From the NCBI GenBank assembly GCA_024500155.1, contig CM044869.1, positions 51,415,898 to 51,479,897 of the forward strand: a stretch of DNA of 64,000 nucleotides, read 5' to 3'. The stretch is from Chenopodium formosanum (taxonomy: Eukaryota > Streptophyta > Magnoliopsida > Caryophyllales > Amaranthaceae). A model generated the notes under the pieces. The model was not told the origin of the DNA. It worked only from the letters and a program-made list of their open reading frames with translations, and did not search any database. A program made the position numbers and the translations under genes. Positions 55,901-64,000 of the stretch are shown here, piece by piece (position 1 is the first letter of the stretch; every line of letters begins with the position of its first letter).

Positions 55901-58769
55901 TTGCTGATGTTATGATGTACCCTTTTCCTGCATATTACCTGATGATTCCACGAAGATTTTCTTTTTCTTTTGTAAATGCAGACATGTATTCTTGATTTAC
56001 AGACAATGAGCTCTTGTGCAGGTCAGCAGTATTTCCATCTAAATATGTACCGACCCCCAATAGGGAAGAGAACATTTCAAGCCAAAGTTACTAAAAACTT
56101 TGCTAGTGGATATTCTATTGAAACCATTATTGACGGAAAACCATTGTAAATGCAGACATGTATTCTTGATTTACAGACAATGAGCTCTTGTGCAGGTCAG
56201 CAGTATTTCCATCTAAATATGTACCGACCCCCAATAGGGAAGAGAACATTTCAAGCCAAAGTTACTAAAAACTTTGCTAGTGGATATTCTATTGAAACCA
56301 TTATTGACGGAAAACCATTGCGTGGAGTTCTTTTTTCAACTTCCGTTGAAGCTAACCTTAGCTTGCATGGGTGAGGTTCTAGCAGTTTTTTTTCTTGTAT
56401 AATTTCTTTATCTTGAAGAAGTTTTTATTTTTTATTTTTTTTATTTTTTATTTTTAATATCTACTCATGGTGATTGCTGTTCAGGAAAAAGGACTCTGAA
56501 AATGTCAAGTCCAAGGTAAATGAAAAACAGGGTCCTATTACAATATCTCCAACTTTTCACGAGTCTATAAAACCTACCAATGCATCGGTTTCTAAAATTG
56601 CAGAGCATTCAGATGTGAGCCAGTCACAGGAGGTTAGTTTATGGCCCTGTTTGGTTATTAGCAGAAGCTGATTGATAGAAGCTGATTACATTAGCTGGTT
56701 GTATTAGCTTGTTTGACTAGCTGATTGTATTAATCTGTTTTTATAAAGTTGTTTGGTAAAATTAGCTGATTAGATATAGCTGTTTTGTTAGTTGAAGATA
56801 TTAAATGACAATTTTAGACATTGACATGTTTTTTTAGGGCATTGACATTGTAAATTAGAGTAACTTTTTAGGATAAGATTGTCATTTGGCAACCACATCT
56901 CAATCAGCTAAAATGAAAAAGCTCTACTTTTTAGCTTTTTACAAATTAGCTGATTTGCCCCAATCAGCTCTTTAAATAAGCTCTTTTACCAAACAACCAA
57001 ATTAGATGATTCTTGTTGTCAAACCTCTAACTTGGTCAATTAAGCTCATTTTTGGTCAAAACTCTAATTACCAAACATGGCCTATTTGTTGCCGTCAGAA
57101 AACTGAAAGCTTGATCACTTCCCTACCCTATTTTAGATTAATTATGCATCTAATTAAATGTGCTGTATGTTTGCTGCTTCACCTCATCCTTCAGTCACAT
57201 ATGTCTCTTTCTCTCATACACTTAACACATATTGTTCTATTGAGTCTGAAAACATCCTTTTGCGGTTGTGCCTTGTCCTTGATGATTCTTTCACCTGTTT
57301 AAAAGGTATGCGAATTAGAGTTTTCCTTACTATGAGATGGGCAATCAACGAGAGTTGTATGACTGTATGAGACAGGCACTGCTGCAATACCAGATTGTAA
57401 AGCTTCAAAATTAGCAAAAAGGTGTTAGGAAACAAATGTATAAATTGAGAAGTGTGCCTCTTACATTTTAAAGCACTTAAAGAGTCCAGAGCTCAGATGA
57501 ATAACTCTCACTGGTCATTTGCACTCACTTGATTAATTAATTACTGTTATGCTCATAGATTTTACCCATGTCAGAGAATATGATCTGTAGCTTAACGGGC
57601 TATCCTGCTTTACTACCTGCCCGGCTGCCCTTATCATAATACTCTTGAGGAATAAGAGGCTCATTTGGAAAATCAATTAGTTTATCACGCATTCATGCCT
57701 ATCCATTCATATTGCACTTTGGACTTAAAATAATTTTGTAATCAATTCACAATTTGCAACAATTTAAATACTTGGCTTATTACCATGCTTTCATAAATCA
57801 TTTGAGTTACAGATGTCTAGATAACTGTTATGTGTTTTTGACCTGTGCGTCTTCTGCTTGAATGATTATTCAGGTAGAAATTAGAGAGTCGAAAACATTA
57901 GAAGCTAATGTTGAAGTCAAGAAATCAGATGGAGCTGCAGCCCCATCAGATTTAGCTCTCTTGGATAATCCATCTTCAATGCCTGAGGGCTCTGTTGTGT
58001 TACCTACTAGCCAAGGTAAGCTTGTTTTCCAAGTTTTTGTAAGAAAAGTTTCATGTATGCAGAACAAGTCTTGATGAAGAGAATTCTTGAGTGGCTGTTC
58101 TAGAAGAGCTTTAATTTCTAATGCTTACCCTGTTATCACCAATTTTCCAGGCGTAGTTTCTAAATTGATAATTCTTAAAATCTTTTTCTTTTTGGGAGTG
58201 GACAATTTATTTCAAAGGGATAGCAAACATCAGTAATTAGTTAATCCCCACTGGCCATATAATACGATACAACTAGCGTCACGGATCAGCTGATGAAGTA
58301 GAATTTGGTATTGCCTTTTGAAACCTTGGAAGCAGATTTTTTTTACCAGAGCTTGCTTACAGATTAATTTTTTTTTTTTCAAACCTTGGAAGGATATTCG
58401 GACTCTGATTTGCTTCTCCCACTTTGCCTTTATTCCTATAGCCTAATAATGATTTCAAAGCATTCATAGCATCCCATTTCACAGATGTTCAACTGATGCC
58501 CAATCAATGTTGCCTATCAACAATATTGATTCTAGCCCAGTTAAATGCTTCTAGCCATGATGGATTGTTCTTTTTCTTTATTTTTAAGTTTTTTGGGAAG
58601 AAATCACTCAAGTTGTGGTGGACTGGTGGTTTTTATAATTCAAATATCAGTGTTCTCTATTATGTATCTTGGATTGACACTAGTGAATGACTTTTTCCCT
58701 GATAGTGTGTCTTCTATATTGTTTATGGCTATAGCAGAGGGCCAGATAGAGTTTGCTGAGACAACATGA
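49992..58769 (+). CDS. Kelch-repeat (galactose oxidase/kelch superfamily) protein, 11 coding exons
   Basis: Exons inferred from GT-AG signals with consistent phase: 49992-50160, 51164-51313, 52049-52216, 52547-52699, 53088-53240, 54228-54392, 54543-54722, 56196-56370, 56485-56632, 57874-58015, 58738-58769. They total 1635 nt, or 544 residues plus stop. Exons 1-6 each encode about one kelch blade (YVFGGYG, FLFGGTDG, FIFGGCG, VVIGGED, FVFGGFT, VFIGGCN), a propeller that normally binds protein partners. Exon 7 adds a basic, coiled-coil-like stretch (EKLSLRKQLKMKCQQQ). Exon 8 holds a conserved TFQAKVTKNFASGYSIETII segment. It resembles plant kelch proteins such as Arabidopsis At1g18610/At1g74150 from memory. 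Exon 8 exists in tandem duplicate (see findings). The last small exon is the least certain. Introns contain three MITEs. Confidence 0.88.
52347..52459. mobile_element. 113-bp MITE in kelch intron 3, TSD TCTATAGG
   Basis: Perfect 8-bp repeats TCTATAGG flank it (52339-52346 and 52460-52467). The ends CTATGTTACT and, inverted, CTACGTTACT form a short terminal repeat. The 8-bp target points to the hAT group. Confidence 0.72.
53607..54198. mobile_element. hAT-like MITE (592 bp) in kelch intron 5, TSD CTCATTGC
   Basis: The ends TAGGAATGGCAA and TTGCCATTCCTA are perfect inverses. Flanks CTCATTGC at 53599-53606 and 54199-54206 are identical. Subterminal DNA is packed with TCCGAATCCG and CGGATTCGGAT copies in opposite orientations on the two sides. 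The right end lies 29 bp before exon 6. The ORF 53495-53800 spans its left end and is not coding. Confidence 0.92.
55971..56318 (+). repeat. Perfect 174-bp tandem duplication covering the start of kelch exon 8
   Basis: Copy 1 is 55971-56144 and copy 2 is 56145-56318. They appear identical. Each holds the acceptor (CTCTTGTGCAG) and the first ~123 bases of the exon. After copy 1 the reading frame meets TAA at once (GKPL then stop), while copy 2 runs on into the rest of the exon (GKPLRGVLFS). So only the second acceptor (exon start 56196) gives a full-length protein. Confidence 0.95.
56643..57082. mobile_element. MITE with GGCCCTGTTTGG-type ends in kelch intron 9 (440 bp)
   Basis: The left end GGCCCTGTTTGGTTATTAG and inverted right end GGCCATGTTTGGTAATTAG match at 17 of 19 positions. 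Both sides are flanked by TAT. The interior repeats AGCTGATT and TAGCTGATTAG-like words. Confidence 0.8.
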
Positions 58770-59474
58770 AGCTAGTCTAAAAGCTTTTAAAACTAGTTTT
58801 GACATTGGGCGGAAACCATTTTTTGCGGTTAGTATTTGGGCAGTTATCGAGCTTGAAGACTGCTAATCTAGACTAGAAGCGCTCCAGCAATGGTAGTTTT
58901 TTGCACACGCAAAAAAATTCTTCTGGGGTCGAATTTTTTATTTGTGTCGAAGAGGTACATATATTACCAGCTAATTGTACATCCATCATAGCTTGAAGGT
59001 GATCATAGACAGCTGACAGATGACAACTGCCACAAATTGATTGTAACATCTTCACATTAGTATCATTTTAGAAGACAGTATTACATGCATAGTACTAGAA
59101 TATGCAAATTCAAGTGACATTAAATTGTAAAGTGATTCTTGAATGAGTATTTTACCTTGACAGTCAAGGGCTAGTTGTGGCAGTTAGTTTGAATAGAGGT
59201 GCATAATTCTGTCATGATGTGTTTACTTGTTTGTTTGTGTCCATTATTGATTGCCAAATTTCTGTTAAACTAACTCATTAAGGACTAAGAGTGTATTTGT
59301 TCAGCAGTGATTTGTCTGCGCTGTAGTCTTATGAAATACTCTGCATTTGACAATCATGAGAAATACAACGTAAATTTAAAGATTTGCTCCGTACTTCATA
59401 AGAGGCTATTTGCTAAAATACCTATACGTACTCACCTCTATTCACTAGCATTATCCATGGAGGTTAGACTATTA
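58770..59474. other. Kelch 3' flank
   Basis: The 3' untranslated region is expected in the first few hundred bases. No clear poly(A) signal can be singled out. No other gene is seen. Confidence 0.4.
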
Positions 59475-59690
59475 GAGCATCTACATTGGTTGGAAACTTG
59501 GAAATTTAGCTCTCCATTTGACAAAAAGTAAAAGTGGAGATCTTCCCACCAATGATCCAAGCACCCCATCCATCACTTTAATTTGGGGAGGTTAATAATA
59601 TTGGAACCCTCCCAATATCAAAGAGTGGGGTCCTTTTTTTTTTTTTTTTTTGTCTGCCACCATCATCAAGCAATGTGATTTTCCTTTTTT

Positions 59691-59721
<31 letters not shown>

Positions 59722-59919
59722 GTGGGATACTTTAAAGTAGAAGAGAGAAAAGGTGGTGGGATATGGAAAAACAGGAGAGAGAAAGTAAATGGGGAGGTTA
59801 ATGAATGTAGGTATGAAAATATAAAATGTGAGGGTATGTGAAGAAGTTAGTGAGAAGTGATGTGGACAAATGAGGTGAGGAGAGAGAAATTATGGGGAGC
59901 CTAATGAATGTGAATGCTC
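59475..59919. mobile_element. Tourist-like MITE (445 bp), TSD TTA
   Basis: The ends GAGCATCTACATTGG and, inverted, GAGCATTCACATTCA are flanked by TTA (59472-59474 and 59920-59922). The interior contains long T runs at about 59635-59720, which produce a spurious ORF. Confidence 0.75.
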
Positions 59920-61129
59920 TTATATATTCAAAATTATACTTGACCAAGTAGACATAAATTTAAAGGAAAATTTGTTCCGAAAAAGCTTTTAAAATAAATT
60001 TTTTATTCAGGCAAACCTTTTAAAAAAAATTTGGCTAGGAAAAACCTTTTTTTTTCGTTCTGGAGAATCAGGTGGGACTTTTCGACGTTAACTCTAGGCA
60101 TTGACCACCCTTTTTCCCACATGTGCATGTCATGTTCCTCCTATTTTTCTATTCACACCCCCTTTTCCTAATTCCACTCTATTTTAGCTAATAGTAGTAT
60201 ACATGATTATTAGGTCAAGTGAATCAATGAACTTGTATGACTTTAACAAAACATCAAATACCTACTAACATTATTGATATCTTATTGCTAGAACTAGCTT
60301 TTGAGCCCTGTCTACGCACGGGCTATGAATAAGTTATTAGTCATGTATACTTAAAACTTTACAAATTACTTGAATAACTTGATTTCATTGAGTCTTCACA
60401 ATTATAACATTTTACAAACTGTTTAGGTTCTAATGCTTTATTATTGTAATTAACCCTTCTTTTGTTGTTAAGAACTTTTGATATAACTAAAAAAAATTGT
60501 ATTATATTGTTTAGGTTTGAAAAATAAAAATACTAATGGATTAGTTTGAACGAATCCGCATAGTATGATTTATAGAAAAAGAATGTCAAAAGAGTCAACA
60601 TAGCTTGTGCGTTCATTTGCTGACTAATTGTCGGTGATCCCTTATAATTGTTGTATGTTTGTAAGTTTCAAAAGCCTAGCAAAATAATAGCAAGATTAAT
60701 CTTTTAACAAATAATCAGCAAAACAATAATTGTAAAAAAATGACTTAATTATTATGAAATCAAATTCTTTAATTACAGTATAGTTACTCAATAATTTTTT
60801 TTTATCAAAAAGCTAAATACCAAACCCTTGTTGTAATTTACATGGAATCAAATATATATTAAATTATAAAATTCCTATTTACCAATTTTTTTTTAGAGTG
60901 CGTTTAATATCTTGAAAATAACGGCCCTATGACATGCCAGGAATGTCATATATACTATGGAACATATTTCATTTTTCTTGAATGAAAAATCAATTCTTCC
61001 TTCTTTGTAACCTCAATTTACATTTAAAAAAAAAACAAAAACTCTATTTTTTTTTAAAAAAAAAAAACTTTATTGAAAATTTGTATTTATATTATGAGAT
61101 TGATAGGGGGAAGATAAGGGGCTAAATAA
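59920..61129. other. Unassigned A/T-rich DNA
   Basis: A GAGCCCTGTCTACGCACGGGCT string (about 60301-60322) with local inverted symmetry resembles the end of a plant DNA transposon, but its partner is not found. Nothing else is seen. Confidence 0.35.
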
Positions 61130-62017
61130 TTGAATGCACATGTGACTAATTCAATTGAAAGATGGAGGGAGAAGAGGAGAAAGTTAAGAAATTCAAGGCT
61201 GCCGAATTGCATACTTTGTCGAGGCCCACACAAATGGTGGGAGTGCGAGCATAAAGAAGAGTTTGACAAGATCCAAAGGAGATTGTCATCCATGTCCATA
61301 AGAGAGTTCCCACTTGAGAAAGAGACCAGTAGAGACAACAGTCCAATTCAAAGAATGGGTACGATCTACAGGATGAGCTCCATGAGAATGATTGCCCCAG
61401 AAGAACCCAAAGTCCAATACCTTTCGGCAATGCGAGTGATGAAGCTAGAGAGGAAGGCAACATCGAAGAAACAAGCTCGCACCAGAGACCCTGAAAAGCG
61501 GGAGATGAAGCCCGATGAGCCGACAACATCGAAGATGCAAACCCGCCAAAACAAGAATCAGAAACACGGCTCGAAGCAGAGAGCGATGAGCCTAGAGACA
61601 CCAAAGAAGAACCTCCCCTAAGAAAGGGAGTCAGTGGTCGAGCAGACAATAATAGAGGTCACGTGCAGGGAATCACATAGAGAATGGATACCCAAGAGGC
61701 ACCAACCCCAATTAGAAGCTCACCACAACAATCTCAAGGAAGCTGCTCCCCAACAGATGATCGTGGAAGCAGCTCTCCACCAAAACTCAACAGACACCAC
61801 TCCTAGGAGGAAATTTAGAGATGAAGCTCTCAACAAGTTGTTCGAGCACAGTAACCCCAAAGACAAGCTCCTCGACAACAACGAAAATCCAGCTCCAGAG
61901 TCAGCAAAGATTCAAGAAGTCAGCCACATCAACGGTGCACCAGAGACTCAAGATAGTTTAGGATTTTCTAATTTTGATGGTAACTCTTGTAAGTCGACGA
62001 GGTCGTCGACAGCTTAA
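61130..62017 (+). pseudogene. Retrotransposon gag-like fragment with one internal stop
   Basis: The frame from 61130 reads through a zinc-knuckle-like CILCRGPHKWWEC (CX2CX3HX4C) at about residues 27-39, then a Lys/Arg/Glu-rich stretch, to a TAA at 61619. It stays open in the same frame to 62015 with charged, Gln/Asn/Pro-rich sequence. It ends next to a polypurine tract and a probable LTR, so gag sits directly before the 3' end with no pol. This may be a gag-only non-autonomous element or the result of an internal deletion. The 5' LTR is not in place. Confidence 0.6.
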
Positions 62018-62546
62018 GTGGGGGAGGATGTTAGAATCCGACTCCTTTTGATGTATTAGATTCCCTTTTGATGCTTTCTTAGAGTTCACTTTATGTTTTC
62101 TATGCCTAAGGTCCCATTATTGTGTGACTGCCAGTTGAGTGTTCACTAGGGATTTTCCTTGTAATCAAATTAAAGTTCTTTAGAGGGTGAATAATTAATG
62201 AAATCTTAAGCCTTCTACCAAGTATTACCTTGCTTTTATGCTTGTTTGTTGTTAGACTTTTATAGAAATTGTGTCTTACTTGCATAATAGCTCCCCTCCA
62301 AACCAACTTGATGTACTAAGAACTCGTGGTTCAGACCCGCTTGTGCCCGCCTTGAAGTATCGACCGTCACAAGCCCCGACCACCCGCACTCCGTCGCCCA
62401 AATAGACGTGAGTGCTCCTATGATTTAATTGCCCGCTTGTGTTGCTTTGTGCTCACAAGCCCTCTTCCACTCAAGGCTAGTGTTCTTTCCGCCAAAAGGG
62501 TAGAGCACGCCGCAAGTTTCGGGGCCCAAACTCCCGGACCATGTCA
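62016..62546 (+). repeat. Polypurine tract and probable 3' LTR (about 518 bp)
   Basis: AAGTGGGGGAGGA (62016-62028) precedes TGTTAGAATCC, a common plant gypsy LTR start. A C-rich section (about 62335-62545) with CCCGCTTGTG and GGGCCCAAACTCCCGG motifs ends at CCATGTCA, which I take as the LTR end with modest confidence. There is no second copy to confirm the limits. Confidence 0.5.
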
Positions 62547-63010
62547 GTTTTTGTTGAATTAAATTAGAAGTTGCAAAATATAAATGCGAGTAGTTGTTAA
62601 GAAATCCAATGAAAACATTAATTGGACTCATGGAAAAAGAATGGAAAAGGTTAAAAGGAAAGGAAGACATGTGGCACTTTGGTTTGTGATTTTAAATACT
62701 AACTAACTAATAAAGTATAGATAGATTAATCGGATTTAAAGAATTAAGGTTTGGATTATTGTCAATTTTTCAGGTTAAATCAACTTTTAGCACATACTCT
62801 AGAAGTTAGGGGTTTTGGATTTAAGCTACATATATATAAGCATTTAATATACTTCTTTTTTTAGTATTAAGTTGGGAATTTATTGACAATTCACGAATAA
62901 ATCGGTGTAATAAATGTTAATTATTCAATGTCTATTGTTTTCACTTTTAGTTTCTTTCCTTAATTTTCCTTAATTTAAAAATAATATCTTTTTCACCTGA
63001 ACTTAACTTA
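62547..63010. other. Unassigned A/T-rich DNA
   Basis: No gene or repeat recognised. Confidence 0.35.
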
Positions 63011-63354
63011 GAACATCTTCAATGGTAAGCTAATTGTTAAATTAGCTTGCCATGCCACATATGATTTTTAGTTAATTCTCTTTGTAGTTATTTGTACTCC
63101 AATGGTTAGCTACTAGCTTGTTAATTAAATAAGTTTGATTTTCTTAATTAGCTTTATAAATTTAATTATTTTAATATGTTAATCTCCAAAAAATTTGGAA
63201 ACTTTTTTCTCAAGCTAAATCAAGCAAATTAGCTTAAACAAGCTAATTTGCTTGGCTAAGCTAATTGTAATTTTTAGCTCCAATGGTCAAGTTAGTAGCT
63301 AGAAAATTTTGAAAATTGCAAGCAAGTCCCTACCTATAACCATTGGAGTTGCTC
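63011..63354. mobile_element. Tourist-like MITE (344 bp), TSD TTA
   Basis: The ends GAACATCTTCAATGGT and, inverted, GAGCAACTCCAATGGT are flanked by TTA (63008-63010 and 63355-63357). The interior repeats the words TTAGCTTG and AGCTAATT in both orientations, so the whole can fold into a long hairpin. Confidence 0.78.
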
Positions 63355-64000
63355 TTATTAGCCTGGAGTAGAGCTAATTACTTCTAACTATTTTTCATGA
63401 CAGGATCAAATAGGTCGTGTCATGATTGAATATGGGTAAATTGTTCAGGACGGGTGAACTTTTGATAGCTCTATGTCCACAATTCCACATGATCAGATCT
63501 AATTTATAGGTGAACAGAATACATCCTTTAACATCTAAAGCTTATAAATCAATGTTTTGGACTTGTAAGACAACTTTCTGATTATTCTAAAATGATACAA
63601 TGTTTGGATAGTATCACTTTAAAAAGGTTGTGACTGGTTGGTAGCCCGATCAACAAGTTAAGTGTGACACTTGTCACTATTTGATTAGTTAGACTTTTTT
63701 TTTTATTTTTTTTAAGGTCCGCTTCCACGATTTCATCTACATTGAATCTTAATATCAGAATTGCTTTTTTACAATTAAATTATTTAAAAAATTGATTTTA
63801 ATATTACGTAACTTATTAACCCATGATTAATGCATGCCACTTTTGAAACAGGTTACCAACGATTATAACCTATTTAAACCGGATACCATTAAAGGTGGTA
63901 TAATATTATGATACTCCGTAATGAAAAAGTCATCTTATTTATAAAAAAAACGGCCAAATATCGTATTATTATTGATTTATTGAATTTGAGATCGAATTCA
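63355..64000. other. Unassigned right edge
   Basis: A/T-rich with a T-run at about 63687-63712. No gene, RNA or repeat recognised. Confidence 0.35.

Noticed and set aside
56150..56374. ORF starting at ATG 56150 as a separate small gene
   Set aside because: It is kelch exon 8 (second copy) read with upstream intron sequence.

Overview
The window is nuclear DNA of a flowering plant. Coding sequence is sparse, introns follow GT-AG, and most of the sequence is nested LTR retrotransposons, a CACTA transposon and MITEs. The repeat style suggests a eudicot, perhaps Caryophyllales/Amaranthaceae, but that placement is a guess. One conventional host gene is clear: a kelch-repeat gene on the + strand (49992-58769, 11 coding exons, about 544 codons). 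A short frameshifted gene remnant lies near 28.2-28.7 kb.

Layout. 1-2677: 3' end of a + strand Ty3/gypsy element, with polypurine tract and 3' LTR. It abuts a - strand CACTA (En/Spm) element (2678-5705 and 16190-17821) with a broken TNP2-type transposase; the right CACTA terminus is at 17821. The CACTA is split by a - strand Ty1/copia element with three LTRs (5711-16184), flanked by the 5-bp target duplication TTCAC and carrying one intact 1319-residue gag-pol. 18155-19564: solo LTR of the same gypsy family as the left edge, flanked by ATATA. 19600-24500: eroded copia remnant. 24.5-30.1 kb: GC-rich patch, a MITE, an LTR-like fragment and the gene remnant. 30154-33310: two related + strand LTR copies, the second truncated and carrying a small MITE. 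33310-33690: TAA/TAG microsatellite, a G/C-rich minisatellite and a poly(A) run. 33837-47521: full-length - strand Athila-like gypsy element with paired 1601-bp LTRs, target duplication TACTA, a tRNA-Asp-type primer site, gag-pol broken by two in-frame stops in the reverse transcriptase, and a further ORF in the envelope position. 47.5-49.6 kb: a Tourist-like MITE and a long-inverted-repeat MULE-like element upstream of the kelch gene. 58.8-64 kb: two more MITEs and a gag-bearing LTR fragment.

How it fits together. The repeats show ordered nesting: copia into CACTA, and gypsy into or against CACTA. Several small DNA transposons sit inside kelch introns. The points most worth a second look are a 174-bp tandem duplication covering a kelch splice acceptor and exon, whose first copy runs into a stop; a MITE ending 29 bp before a kelch exon; the three-LTR copia element with a microhomology deletion; and clusters of G/C-rich near-palindromes that occur both in the Athila-like LTR promoter region and just upstream of its 3' ORF.
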